DNA of 64,000 nt, from assembly GCF_900095385.1 (NCBI RefSeq), contig NZ_FMID01000055.1:1-64000 (forward strand). The letters are read 5' to 3'. Below, one piece after another: positions 36,466 through 45,336 of this stretch; the first letter of the stretch is position 1; each line of letters opens with the position of its first letter. This stretch comes from Methanoculleus chikugoensis (GTDB lineage: Archaea > Halobacteriota > Methanomicrobia > Methanomicrobiales > Methanoculleaceae). A program made the position numbers and the translations under genes. The notes under the pieces are model-generated. The model ran no database searches, was not told the DNA's origin, and saw only the letters and a program-made list of their open reading frames with translations.

Positions 36466-36538
36466 GCCCAGGTAGTGTAGTGGCCTATCATGACGGCCTG
36501 TCACGCCGTCGACACGGATTCGAATTCCGTCCTGGGCG
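36466..36538 (+). tRNA. tRNA-Asp (GTC)
   Basis: Acceptor GCCCAGG/CCTGGGC with discriminator G. Anticodon stem ACGGC/GCCGT encloses loop CTGTCAC (anticodon GTC). T arm is ACGGA-TTCGAAT-TCCGT. There is no encoded CCA. It lies 19 bases after tRNA-Tyr and is probably co-transcribed with it. Confidence 0.94.
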
Positions 36539-36752
36539 TCACTTTCTTTCATCTTCAAGGTTTACAGCGGAGCGGTTCATCTCCCGGAGGTGGCACGCAG
36601 CATGCCCAGAGCATACCGGGAAACCGCGCTGAACCTTCAATAATCCTCAAACTCGTAGTCCGGCAGAAATCGCTATTGAAAATGATTATATAGGAGGATT
36701 TATTTTTATCTCCTGGGTAAAATATATATATCTTGATGCTGTATCCGGTGCC

Positions 36753-36878
36753 ATGCACGCTCAAGGGAAATGGATCGAGAGTGATCCTTTATTCAATGCT
36801 CTGGGGACGCTCATCCTCGGGACAGGTCTTTTTGTTCTGGTGAGTCTGGCGATATATGCTTCTGGATTTCTGACCTGA
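36753..36878 (+). CDS. 41-residue single-span membrane protein
   Basis: The small ORF MHAQGKWIESDPLFNALGTL is followed by a hydrophobic helix (ILGTGLFVLVSLAIYASGF) and ends at LT. A strong AT-rich TATATATA box at 36721-36730 is centred 27 bases before the ATG, which predicts a leaderless transcript starting at this codon; that is good support for such a short gene. No family is recognised. It lies 215 bases after tRNA-Asp and 122 before the HEAT-repeat gene. Confidence 0.62.
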   Translation: MHAQGKWIESDPLFNALGTLILGTGLFVLVSLAIYASGFLT

Positions 36879-37000
36879 TGGGAGAGGGGGGCCGCGGGGA
36901 TACAGCGCCTGCTGGTGGCCCGGCGGCCCCAAGCACTTATTACAAATCCGCCTCAACGTGTGATATACGCCCGGGCGTAGACCGCGGGAGTGACGGAACC

Positions 37001-37516
37001 ATGACTCATAGCATATCCCCTGGACCTGGAGACGACCGTCTGGACCTGGAGACCCTGATCTCACGGCTCTTTGACCCGGAGAAGGCCGTGCGGGCGGAGG
37101 CGATGCACGGACTCGTCGCGGTTGGGAGACCCGCCGTGCCCGCCTGCATTGCCCTGCTGACGGACAGCGACTGGAGAGTGCGGTATCGCGCGGCGGAGGC
37201 CCTCGGGCTGCTCGGCGACGGCGAGGCGTATGCGCCCCTCGTCGCCGCCCTCGACGATGAGAAGGATCACGTCCGCTACATGGCGGCGAAGGGGCTCGGG
37301 CTGCTCGGCGACCCCCGGGCAGTCGGGCTGCTCGGGAGGATGCACGAAGACGAGAACGAGTTCGTGCGCCGGAGCGCCGCCCGCTCGCTCGGCACGATCG
37401 GCGGCGGGGAGGCGGTTCTGGCGCTCCGTAGGGCTCTTGATGGCGAGACGACGGAAGGCGTCCGGGCGACGATCCGTGAAGCACTCCGCGATGCCGGTGC
37501 GGCGGACGGGGGTTGA
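37001..37516 (+). CDS. HEAT-repeat (PBS lyase-type) protein
   Basis: About 171 residues from ATG 37001, which has GGAGTGA a short way upstream. It has four to five HEAT-like repeats of about 31 residues, for example VRAEAMHGLVAVGRPAVPAC, VRYRAAEALGLLGDGEAYAP, VRYMAAKGLGLLGDPRAVGL and VRRSAARSLGTIGGGEAVLA. Such proteins form small solenoids that bind other proteins or cofactors. The partner is unknown. A decayed relative is seen at 61431-61814. Confidence 0.85.
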   Translation: MTHSISPGPGDDRLDLETLISRLFDPEKAVRAEAMHGLVAVGRPAVPACIALLTDSDWRVRYRAAEALGLLGDGEAYAPLVAALDDEKDHVRYMAAKGLGLLGDPRAVGLLGRMHEDENEFVRRSAARSLGTIGGGEAVLALRRALDGETTEGVRATIREALRDAGAADGG

Positions 37517-38035
37517 CGGCCTCCGCAGTCCAGCCCCCCCACGCCGTCTGTGCCGGAAGGAGAATACCCGTGTGCCCTTCTTCGGCAACCCCCACCCCGC
37601 CCGCGCCTCCGGCGCCCTCCCCCGCCCCCTCCCGGGGGCAGGGGCAGTCATGGCGATACCTGGTGAGCAGCCGTGCATGGGGGTGCTCACATCGTTTTAT
37701 CCAGCATCCTGTCTCCATCGCGTACGGCTCTCCTCCAGAGTCCCCCCCCCATACAGTGGACCGTGGGGACATCGCCATAAGGGGTAGGGCTGACGGGGAG
37801 GGGGAACTCGTTCCCCCTCCCCTGTCTCTACCGGGTAAGGTTCACCTTTTGTAGTCCCCACCCCGGCTTCCAGCACGAGGCTGCTACCAATGCAGATGAT
37901 GTATTTTGTAAACGGCGAAATTGCAGAAGAATCGGTGAAAAGGTTTGCACGGGGAGCGTAATCGCGGCATCCGGGGCCGAAACGTGCTCCCGAAGAGCGT
38001 GCGCATCCAGATGCGCCGGAAAAGATTAAGGTGGT
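37517..38035. repeat. GC-rich dispersed repeat, locus 3
   Basis: This gap lies between converging genes. Part C occurs at 37588-37659 (CCCCCACCCCGCCCGCGCC with hairpin GCGCCTCCGGCGC, then GGGGGCAGGGGCAGT ... TGGCGATA). Box A and stem-loop B occur at 37755-37830 (CAGTGGACCGTGGGGACATC; GGGGAGGGGGAAC-TC-GTTCCCCCTCCCC). A 23-codon ORF (37890-37961, MQMMYFVNGEIAEESVKRFA RGA) looks like a truncated gene start rather than a gene. Nothing else is seen. Confidence 0.75.
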
Positions 38036-38455
38036 TCAGGACCGGGCGACCTCGCCCGGTGCGCTCTTCTTCCGACAGACAGCGTCGATGACGCCGTGCT
38101 GCACGTTGTAGAAACTGTGCAGTACATCGATCTCGCAGTCGAGATCGATGACCGTCTCCTCGTCACCCCCGGTGCAGAGGGTCACGGAGTCCTCCTGGAA
38201 CGTGACGTATGGGGCGCCGTCCGCCCGGGCATCCGCCACCGCGGTGATGTAGATGCAGTCGTCCCCTTCGACCACCTCGACATCGGACTCCCCCTCCTCG
38301 TCCCCGGCAAAATCCGGGTAGGAAGCCCCTTCGGGCATTCCGCCGATGATGGTGAATCCGATGATCTTCGGGTCGGAAGGCGGCATCTCGCTCAAGATCC
38401 GCTCCATCAGCCGCGCGATGTCTCGAAACATTTCGTCGTATGGGTTATTCGCCAT
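38036..38455 (-). CDS. Hsp20-like small protein
   Basis: A 139-residue acidic protein from ATG 38455 (MANNPYDEMFRDIARLMERI LSEMP), with IIGFTIIGGMPEGASYPDFA and a beta-rich C-terminal half (CIYITAVADARADGAPYVTF ... VIDLDCEIDVLHSFYNVQHG). The C-terminus resembles the alpha-crystallin pattern (strand, turn, YNNGVLEV-like end) but is degenerate. It overlaps by 11 bases the regulator gene upstream, with which it probably forms an operon. A chaperone role is inferred from weak similarity. Confidence 0.72.
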   Translation of the reverse strand: MANNPYDEMFRDIARLMERILSEMPPSDPKIIGFTIIGGMPEGASYPDFAGDEEGESDVEVVEGDDCIYITAVADARADGAPYVTFQEDSVTLCTGGDEETVIDLDCEIDVLHSFYNVQHGVIDAVCRKKSAPGEVARS

Positions 38456-39068
38456 GTGTACCACGTATCCGGTATCGGTCGTTGATTCGCTCGACAACCC
38501 CCTTGCGTGCGAGGTTGCCCAATCTCTGTTTCAGCTCATCCGTGGACAGGCTGCTCACTTCCTCGAGTTCCACGAGGCGCAGGTCGGCATGGGAGAGGGC
38601 GAGGATGATCTCCAGATCCCCGTCGTCGGTGACGAAGTTCCCTCGCATGCGCATGACCTCGGCGAACCTCGATTCGATCTCCCGCTCCAGTTGTTCGAGG
38701 CTATCCAGAAGTTCGTCGTGAGCCCGAACCATCCTCCTGAATGCCCCGAGGTTTCTTGCAAATCGTGTTCTCTGGTTCTCTTCAACGGAGGGGAGCGTAA
38801 CCCCGTCCTGCTTCTGCAGGTTTACGATGACATTGATGTCATGTGAGAGGTAGTAATACTTTCGCCTGCGTTCGTCCTGGTAAGAGACGAGGAGCTGCTC
38901 GCGCTCCATCAACTGCAGGTGTTCTATCACCGCTTTCGGACTGAGCACCAACCGCTCGGAGATCTCGGTCACAAAACACGGTTTCAGCCTCAGCAGTTCT
39001 ATTATTCGCCGCCTGTTCCGGTTTCCCAGGATATCGAGGAGACGGGAAACCTCACTGCCCTCGAGCAT
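38445..39068 (-). CDS. ArsR/HTH-type transcriptional regulator
   Basis: A 207-residue protein with an N-terminal ArsR-like winged helix (LLDILGNRNRRRIIELLRLK, FVTEISERLVLSPKAVIEHL, YQDERRRKYYYLSHDINV). A linker helix (RMVRAHDELLDSLEQLEREI) joins a second winged-helix-like C-terminal domain (LSTDELKQRLGNLARKGVVE). It overlaps an Hsp20-like gene, so it may control a stress operon. The palindrome ACTAA-ATG-TTAGT lies 5-17 bases before its start codon and could be an autoregulatory site. No metal-binding CXC motif is seen. Confidence 0.87.
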   Translation of the reverse strand: MLEGSEVSRLLDILGNRNRRRIIELLRLKPCFVTEISERLVLSPKAVIEHLQLMEREQLLVSYQDERRRKYYYLSHDINVIVNLQKQDGVTLPSVEENQRTRFARNLGAFRRMVRAHDELLDSLEQLEREIESRFAEVMRMRGNFVTDDGDLEIILALSHADLRLVELEEVSSLSTDELKQRLGNLARKGVVERINDRYRIRGTHGE

Positions 39069-39072
39069 ATTT

Positions 39073-39085
39073 ACTAAATGTTAGT
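39073..39085. promoter_or_regulatory. Palindrome upstream of ArsR-type gene
   Basis: ACTAA-ATG-TTAGT is a perfect 5-base dyad with a 3-base spacer, immediately upstream of the regulator start at 39068 and within the 37-base gap after guaB. It is a candidate autorepression site. Confidence 0.55.
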
Positions 39086-39105
39086 GATTCAACCATAAAA
39101 AAGGA

Positions 39106-40572
39106 TCATTCGAAGAGGCGGTAGTTCGGCGCCTCGTCGGTGATCATGATGTTGTGCGGGTGGCTCTCGCCGTACCCCGCAGGCGTGATCCTGAGGAATC
39201 TACCGTTTCTCTTCATATCGGCTATCGTCTTCGAACCCGTGTAGCCCATGGCGGACTTCAGGCCGCCGACAAGCTGGTAGATGACGTCCGCAACCCGGCC
39301 GACGTAGGGGGTGACCCCCTCGACGCCCTCGGGGACGAACTTGGTCCTCCCGATCTCCTTCTTCTGGAAGTAGCGGTCGCTCGACTCGCCGCTGCTCATG
39401 ACGCCGAGCGATCCCATCCCGCGGTACTGCTTGTAGCGCCGGCCCTTGATCGTCGTGACCCTCCCCGGCGCCTCGTCGGTGCCGGCAAAGAGGCTGCCCG
39501 CCATGATGCAGTCCGCGCCGGCGGCGATCGCCTTTGCGATGTCCCCTGAGTAGCGGATGCCGCCGTCGGCGATCACCGGCACGTCGGCCTCGTGCGCCAC
39601 CCCGGCAACGTTCGCGATCGCAGAGACCTGCGGCACGCCCACGCCCGCGACGATCCTCGTGGTACAGATGGAGCCCGGCCCGATACCGACCTTCAGCCCG
39701 TCCACCATCCCGGCAAGGGTCGAGGCCGCCTGCTTCGTCGCGATGTTCCCGGCCACCACGTCGACGGCGACGCTTGCCTTGATCTCGCCGACCGCCTTGA
39801 CGACGTTCATGTTGTGGCCGTGAGCGCAGTCCACCACCAGGGCGTCGACCCCCGCCTCGACGAGCATCATCGCCCGGTTGAAGTCGAAGGGGCCCACCGC
39901 GGCGGCGACCCGGAGTTTCCCGTTGGCATCGCGGTTCGCACGGGGATACTGCCTCTTTTCGAGGATATCCCGCATCGTGATGATGCCGACCAGGCACCCT
40001 TCCGCGTCCACGACCGGGAGCCGCTCGACCTTGTTCGCATACATCGTCTCGAGCGCGTTCTCCGCCGTGATGTCCTCAGAAGCCGTAATCAGTTTCTTCG
40101 TCATGTAGCCGGTGATCTTCGCCTCGCCGCGTTTCGGGAGGATCGCCCTGATGTCCCTGCGGCTGACGATACCAATCACCTTGTCGTTCTCGATGACGGG
40201 CACGCCCCCGATACCGTACTGCCGCATGATCCGCTCCACGTCGGTGACCGTGGCCTCGGGATCGACCGCCACGACCTCGCGCTCGATCAGGTCTTCGGCC
40301 TGCTTGACGATCCTGACCTCGGCGACCTCGTTTTCAGCGGTCATGTTCCGGTGGATGACACCGATGCCGCCTTCGCGGGCCATGGTTATCGCCATCACCG
40401 ACTCGGTCACGGTATCCATGGCGGCGCTCACGAGAGGTATATTCAGGGGGATGTTGCGCGAGAACCGCGACCTGACATCGGCCTCATCGGGCTCGACCCA
40501 TGATTCGGCGGGCTCAAGAAGCACGTCGTCGAACGTAAATGTTGTTTCCATCTCCATCTTCTCGCTGTACAT
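39106..40572 (-). CDS. guaB: IMP dehydrogenase
   Basis: A 488-residue IMPDH. The TIM barrel is interrupted by two CBS domains (about residues 95-205: VERIMRQYGIGGVPVIENDK and MYANKVERLPVVDAEGCLVG). The catalytic cysteine loop is IGPGSICTTRIVAGVG, DGGIRYSGDIAKAIAAGADC binds phosphate, and the flap carries KYFQKKE-like DRYFQKKEIGRTKFVPEG. It oxidises IMP to XMP, the committed step to GMP. Its start lies three bases after the mfnB stop, so the two form an operon. Confidence 0.97.
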   Translation of the reverse strand: MYSEKMEMETTFTFDDVLLEPAESWVEPDEADVRSRFSRNIPLNIPLVSAAMDTVTESVMAITMAREGGIGVIHRNMTAENEVAEVRIVKQAEDLIEREVVAVDPEATVTDVERIMRQYGIGGVPVIENDKVIGIVSRRDIRAILPKRGEAKITGYMTKKLITASEDITAENALETMYANKVERLPVVDAEGCLVGIITMRDILEKRQYPRANRDANGKLRVAAAVGPFDFNRAMMLVEAGVDALVVDCAHGHNMNVVKAVGEIKASVAVDVVAGNIATKQAASTLAGMVDGLKVGIGPGSICTTRIVAGVGVPQVSAIANVAGVAHEADVPVIADGGIRYSGDIAKAIAAGADCIMAGSLFAGTDEAPGRVTTIKGRRYKQYRGMGSLGVMSSGESSDRYFQKKEIGRTKFVPEGVEGVTPYVGRVADVIYQLVGGLKSAMGYTGSKTIADMKRNGRFLRITPAGYGESHPHNIMITDEAPNYRLFE

Positions 40573-40575
40573 ACG

Positions 40576-41265
40576 TCACCTGAGCATCATCATTGCTTTC
40601 TCCACCAGTTCCGCCCTGACCGCCGTTGAGCGGTCGCCTCCGCAGACCATCCCCCGGACACCAATGATCTCGGGGTCGATCCGCTTTAAGGCATCGAGGT
40701 CCTCGAACTTCAGCGAACCGGCAAGAGCCGTCTGCAACCCGAGTTCCCGGTTCCGCGCGGTGAACTGGTCCAGTGTCTCCTCGTCCATGAACTCAAAGAG
40801 ACTCTTCCCATCCTTAATACCGGTGTCGATCATGGCGATGTCGGCCCCGGCGTCAGCGACCAGAGAACTGATCGCGAACGGCGAGATCGTGCCCATCCTC
40901 GCAAAATCGGCATAGGCGGCGATGACGACGTATTTTTCGGGAAACTCGCGTTTCACCGCCGTGGTCACCGCCTCGATGACCTCGCGGGCGCGGTCGTCCC
41001 CGTCGAACATCAGGCCGACTTTGATGTAATCGGCACCGGCATGCGCGGCGCCGTATGCAGAAAGAGCTGCTGTTCCCGGTTTATACTCATTGTCCCCGAT
41101 TGCAGCGCTGACAGGCTTCTTGCCGGCGATCTCCTTGATTCCCCGGATGATCCAGGGGAAATTCGCGCCCAGCGACCCTTCCGAGGGTTTCTTTACGTCG
41201 ATAATGTCAGCGGAAAGCGAGCTTCTTGCCTCCTCAATGCTGCTTGGACTGACGAGTAATTGCAT
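40576..41265 (-). CDS. mfnB: (5-formylfuran-3-yl)methyl phosphate synthase
   Basis: A 229-residue MfnB TIM-barrel enzyme: MQLLVSPSSIEEARSSLSAD, IIDVKKPSEGSLGANFPWII (Schiff-base lysine region), GADYIKVGLM, YADFARMGTISP and MIDTGIKDGKSLFEF. It condenses two glyceraldehyde 3-phosphates into the furan phosphate of methanofuran, so it marks a methanogen. It is co-transcribed with guaB and divergent from a HisA-like gene across 44 bases. Confidence 0.94.
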   Translation of the reverse strand: MQLLVSPSSIEEARSSLSADIIDVKKPSEGSLGANFPWIIRGIKEIAGKKPVSAAIGDNEYKPGTAALSAYGAAHAGADYIKVGLMFDGDDRAREVIEAVTTAVKREFPEKYVVIAAYADFARMGTISPFAISSLVADAGADIAMIDTGIKDGKSLFEFMDEETLDQFTARNRELGLQTALAGSLKFEDLDALKRIDPEIIGVRGMVCGGDRSTAVRAELVEKAMMMLR

Positions 41266-41309
41266 AGAAATTAATGATCCTTCTCCCTAATAGTGATTAC
41301 GTTGAGGAC

Positions 41310-41990
41310 ATGGAACTGATTCTTGCAGTCGATCTGGCAGGCGGTCTCGTGGTGCACGGGAAGTCCGGAGACCGCGCCGGCTACCGGCCGCTGACCTGGG
41401 GGCTTGCCCCTTCGGCCGAGCCGGAAGCCTACCTATCCGCGCTCGCGCCCCGGTATCTCTATATCGCCGACCTCGAGCGTCTCCAGGGCGGGGCGCCGCA
41501 GGACGACCTCGTCCGGCGCTGTGCCGCCATGGTCGAGCGATGCTACCTCGATCGAGGCTGCCGGACTCCCGCCGAATGCGCTGCGGTCGAGGGCGTGACG
41601 CCGGTCGTCGGCACCGAGACGGCCGCAACGGCGATCGAGGACCTCGCAGCCTACCGGGGCGGTTACCTGAGCATCGACGTCAAAGGCGGCCGGGTGCTCC
41701 CCTGGGGCATCTCCCCGGCGGAGATGCTGCGCCGTGCGGCGGCACTCTCGTTCGAGGGGTGCATCCTCCTGAACATCGGCGCCGTTGGGACGGAGCGCGG
41801 CCTCGACCGTGAGGAACTCGAAGAACTGCGGGCATGCTACTCCGGCCGCCTCCTCTACGGGGGCGGGGTCGCCGGTGCCGACGACATCCGCCTCCTCGCC
41901 GACGCCGGGTTCGACGGGGCGATCATAGCAACTGCCGTTCACCGCGGCACGGTGCCGCTCGAGTGGCTCCGGAGGGGGCACCCGTGCTGA
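41310..41990 (+). CDS. HisA/HisF-like TIM-barrel protein
   Basis: A 226-residue protein related to ProFAR isomerase (COG1411-like): MELILAVDLAGGLVVHGKSG, YLYIADLERLQGG, a middle strand YLSIDVKGGRVLPWG and the phosphate-binding end LLYGGGVAGADDIRLLADAG then GAIIATAVHRG. Both half-barrel phosphate sites look present. It is divergent from mfnB and overlaps tmk by seven bases. In methanogens such HisA-like proteins are uncharacterised; position beside mfnB hints at cofactor synthesis, but this is conjecture. Confidence 0.83.
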   Translation: MELILAVDLAGGLVVHGKSGDRAGYRPLTWGLAPSAEPEAYLSALAPRYLYIADLERLQGGAPQDDLVRRCAAMVERCYLDRGCRTPAECAAVEGVTPVVGTETAATAIEDLAAYRGGYLSIDVKGGRVLPWGISPAEMLRRAAALSFEGCILLNIGAVGTERGLDREELEELRACYSGRLLYGGGVAGADDIRLLADAGFDGAIIATAVHRGTVPLEWLRRGHPC

Positions 41991-42601
41991 TCACCATCGA
42001 GGGGATCGACGGGAGCGGCAAGAGCACGCTTCTTGCCCGTCTCCACGAACTGCTCGCCGACCTCGACCCTCTCTTCACCCGCGAGCCCGGCGCCACCTGG
42101 GTCGGCGAGTCGGTGCGGCGGGCGATCGCCGAGCGGATGGATCCGATCACCGAGGCGCTGCTCTTCTGCGCCGACCACGCCGCGCATATCGATACGGTGA
42201 TCCGGCCCGCGCTCGACGAGGGAAGGCTCGTCGTCTCCGACCGCTACGCCGACTCGCGGTTCGCCTACCAGCCGGTCGTCCTCGACGGCGTCCTCCCCGA
42301 CCCGCTCTCCTGGCTGCGCCGGATTCACGAGGGGTGGTCGATCCGGCCCGATCGGACGTTCCTCCTGGTTCTGCCGGTAGAAAACGCCGTCTCAAGGCTT
42401 GGCCCTGAGAAAAAGAGAGAGTATTTCGAGAGCGCCGCTATCCTCTCGCGGGTGCAGGAGAACTACCTGGGCCTTGCGGCGGCCGACCCTTCAAGGTTCG
42501 TCATCGTCGATGCGCTGCTTCCAAAAGAAGAAGTTGCCCGGTTCATCGCCGACGAGATCAGGGCTGGTGCCCTATCGTCACGACGACGTCCCCGAGCGTG
42601 A
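41984..42601 (+). CDS. tmk: Thymidylate kinase
   Basis: A 205-residue P-loop kinase from GTG 41984: [20 protein letters not shown] (P-loop 7-15), the DRX-like [38 protein letters not shown] and [14 protein letters not shown]. It phosphorylates dTMP to dTDP. The start is fixed by the P-loop position and the overlap with the preceding stop. Its 3' end overlaps the convergent valS coding sequence by 44 bases, unusually long. Confidence 0.92.
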   Translation: MLITIEGIDGSGKSTLLARLHELLADLDPLFTREPGATWVGESVRRAIAERMDPITEALLFCADHAAHIDTVIRPALDEGRLVVSDRYADSRFAYQPVVLDGVLPDPLSWLRRIHEGWSIRPDRTFLLVLPVENAVSRLGPEKKREYFESAAILSRVQENYLGLAAADPSRFVIVDALLPKEEVARFIADEIRAGALSSRRRPRA

Positions 42602-45149
42602 GGACGTCCACCTCTTCTCCCGCCACCCGGTAGGCGACCTTCGGCGTGAAGGAATCGGCAGGCACCGGGATCTCCTCGCCGTCGGTCGTGACGGTTGCGG
42701 GCGGGTTCTTGAGCAGTTCCGGCGGGAGCGCCTCCACGGCCTGCATGAACCCCCGCGCCTGCTTCCTGAGCGTCGGCCCGATCACCGCCATGTTGAAGTC
42801 CACGCCGCTCACGACCTCTTCGAGTCTGGGCGCCCCGGCGGACCAGTGGGCGTCGGCATTGAGCGCCCGCCCGGCGTCGCCGGCGTCGTCGACCGGTTCA
42901 GGCGCGTAGATCATCACGTGGCCGAGCGGGGCGTTCAGCGCCATGCCCTTATCGTGCTTGTAGCGCCGGAGTTCCGCGATCGTCTTCACCAGGAGATCGC
43001 CGTGGCGCCGCGCTTCGTCGTCGGCGTATGAAAAGTCCGGCCAGGCCTCTTTGTGCACGCTCTCGCCGGTGAGGTTGTGGTAGCACTCCTCCGCGAAGTG
43101 CGGGATGATCGGGGCGAGGAGACGGCAGAGGACGTCCATCGTCGTCTGGAGCGCACTGCAGGCGCTGGCCCTGCTGCTGTCGTCCGTATAGAGGCGCCCC
43201 TTCGCGATCTCGATGTAGTCGTCGGCGAGCGTGTTCCAGGCGAACTCCCGGATCGCCCTGAGCGCCCGGTCGAACTGGTAGCCCTCCATCGCGACGGTGA
43301 CCTCCGCGACCGTCTCGGAGAGCCGGACGAAGAGCCACCGGTCGGTGAGTTCCGTCACCGGCGCTTCGGGATCGGCACCTTTCTCCAGGTGCCCCATGAC
43401 GAACCTGAAGATGTTCCAGAGTTTGGTCTGGAACCGGGACGCGGCGACGACGTCGTTCCAGCTGAACATGATGTCCGAGCCGGTCGCAGCGCCCCCGGCA
43501 CCCCACTGCCGGAGCGCGTCCGCGCCATACTGCCCGACGATCTCCTCGGGAGCGATGATATTGTTCCTGCTCTTGCTCATCTTGAACCCGTCTTCCCCGA
43601 GCACCATCCCATTCACCAGGATCTCGTTCCAGGGGTGGCTCCCGACCAGCGCCTTCGCCCGGAGGATCGTGTAGAACGCCCACGTCCGTATGATGTCGTG
43701 GCCCTGGGGGCGGAGCTGCGCCGGGAAGTACGGCGGTTTACCGGTCCCGTCCCACCCGGTGACGTGGAGCGCCGATATCGAGGAGTCCATCCAGGTGTCG
43801 AGGACGTCCTTCTCGCCGGTGAACTCCGATCCGCCGCACTTCGGGCAGGGGGCCTTCGGCTTGTCGACGGTCGGGTCGATCGGGAGGTCTTCCTCGGCTG
43901 GGAGGACCATCTCGCCGCAGGCGGTGCAGAACCAGACCGGGATCGGGGTCGCGAAGATCCGCTGCCGGGAGACGCACCAGTCCCACTCCATGGATTCCGC
44001 CCAGTTCTCCATCCGGGTAAACATGTGCTCCGGCGTCCAGGAGACCCTCCGCGCCGCATCCATGATCTCGTCCCGGTGGACCCGGACGAACCACTGTCGC
44101 TCCGAGAGGATCTCGATCGGGGTCTTGCACCGCCAGCAGGTCCCCACCCGCTGTTCGAGTTCCTCCTGCCGCTTCAGGATCCCGGCCTTCTCCATATCCG
44201 CGAGGATCGCTTCCCTGCAGGCCTCCGACGTCATCCCTTCGTACGGGGCCGCGGTTGCGGTCATGACGCCCTGCCGGTCGATGGCTTTCCGGAGATCCAG
44301 GCCGTGCTGCTTCCACCAGTAGACGTCCGTCTTGTCGCCGAACGTACAGATCATCACCGCACCGCTGCCGAACTCCGGATCGACCGCGACGTCCTCGATG
44401 ATCGGAACATCGTGACCGAAGATCGGGACGGTGAGCCTCTTTCCCTTCATCCCGCGGTACCGCTCATCGTCGGGGTGGACGGCCACGGCAACGCAGGCCG
44501 CGAGCAGTTCCGGCCGGGTGGTGGCGATCTCGACGCCGTCGAAGTCGAAGTAGTTGAGTTTGGTGGTGCGGGGCGCGTAGTTGACCTCGGCGAACGCGAT
44601 GGCCGTCTCGCACCGGGTGCAGAAGTTCACCGGATGCTCGCTCTGGTAGATGTCGCCGGCTTTGAGCATCTGCAGGAACGACGCCTGGGTCTTTCTGTAG
44701 TAGTCCGGGAGCATGGTGATGTATTCGTGGCTCCAGTCGGTCGAGAACCCGAGCCGCCGCATGGTCGCCCGCATCTTCTCGATGTTTGAGAGCGTGAGGT
44801 CGCGGCACATCTCCCGGAACTTCTCCCGCGGTACATCGTTCTTGGTGATCCCGTAGGTCTCCTCGACCTTCACCTCGGTGGGGAGGCCGTGGCAGTCCCA
44901 CCCCTGCGGGAACATGACGTTGTAACCGCGCATGCGTTTGTACCGCGCGATGAAGTCGATATAGCACCAGTTTAAAGCGTTCCCGATATGGAAGTTGCCG
45001 GTGGGGTAGGGAGGCGGCGTGTCGATGATGAACCGCGGTTTTGAAGAGACGGGGTCGAAATAGTTGTCTTCATCCCGCCAGGTACTCTGCCAGCGCGTCT
45101 CCACTTCTTCGATATCGTAGTTTTTGGGTAGTTTATGTGACGGCGACAT
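42558..45149 (-). CDS. valS: Valine--tRNA ligase
   Basis: An 863-residue class I synthetase of the archaeal type. The HIGH motif is HIGN at residues 54-57 ([13 protein letters not shown]), the editing domain contains [20 protein letters not shown], a zinc-ribbon-like CRVG.. pair is present ([12 protein letters not shown] and [20 protein letters not shown]), and KMSKS is in [12 protein letters not shown]. The start [15 protein letters not shown] at 45149 fits homologues; the open frame to 45266 is not homologous. It charges tRNA-Val and edits Thr. Confidence 0.96.
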   Translation of the reverse strand: MSPSHKLPKNYDIEEVETRWQSTWRDEDNYFDPVSSKPRFIIDTPPPYPTGNFHIGNALNWCYIDFIARYKRMRGYNVMFPQGWDCHGLPTEVKVEETYGITKNDVPREKFREMCRDLTLSNIEKMRATMRRLGFSTDWSHEYITMLPDYYRKTQASFLQMLKAGDIYQSEHPVNFCTRCETAIAFAEVNYAPRTTKLNYFDFDGVEIATTRPELLAACVAVAVHPDDERYRGMKGKRLTVPIFGHDVPIIEDVAVDPEFGSGAVMICTFGDKTDVYWWKQHGLDLRKAIDRQGVMTATAAPYEGMTSEACREAILADMEKAGILKRQEELEQRVGTCWRCKTPIEILSERQWFVRVHRDEIMDAARRVSWTPEHMFTRMENWAESMEWDWCVSRQRIFATPIPVWFCTACGEMVLPAEEDLPIDPTVDKPKAPCPKCGGSEFTGEKDVLDTWMDSSISALHVTGWDGTGKPPYFPAQLRPQGHDIIRTWAFYTILRAKALVGSHPWNEILVNGMVLGEDGFKMSKSRNNIIAPEEIVGQYGADALRQWGAGGAATGSDIMFSWNDVVAASRFQTKLWNIFRFVMGHLEKGADPEAPVTELTDRWLFVRLSETVAEVTVAMEGYQFDRALRAIREFAWNTLADDYIEIAKGRLYTDDSSRASACSALQTTMDVLCRLLAPIIPHFAEECYHNLTGESVHKEAWPDFSYADDEARRHGDLLVKTIAELRRYKHDKGMALNAPLGHVMIYAPEPVDDAGDAGRALNADAHWSAGAPRLEEVVSGVDFNMAVIGPTLRKQARGFMQAVEALPPELLKNPPATVTTDGEEIPVPADSFTPKVAYRVAGEEVDVLTLGDVVVTIGHQP

Positions 45150-45336
45150 TTTCAGCGTATAATCTCTCTCTTCCCAGTGAAATATATTGTTGGGCTTTCC
45201 CCGGCCGGGTATTCCCGGGAGCGCACGGGTTCGCCGCACCCGGCCCGGAATTCCTGCAACGTTCACCGCTAAAAACCGCGAGACGGCAGGTGTTCGACCC
45301 TAAAGGCTTTGTCCCTGCACTTCCAACCGTATACGA

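Noticed and set aside
36789-37778. 329-codon minus-strand frame over the HEAT gene and repeats
   Set aside because: It is arginine/proline-rich, runs through the GC-rich repeat, and the opposite strand encodes regular HEAT repeats.
37890-37961. 23-codon ORF MQMMYFVNGEIAEESVKRFA
   Set aside because: It has no ribosome-binding site or promoter and stops abruptly; more likely a fragment of a lost gene.
41984-42601. tmk as the nucleotide kinase partner of viperin
   Set aside because: It is a housekeeping dTMP kinase 14 kb away, overlapping a HisA-like gene; nothing ties it to the viperin locus.
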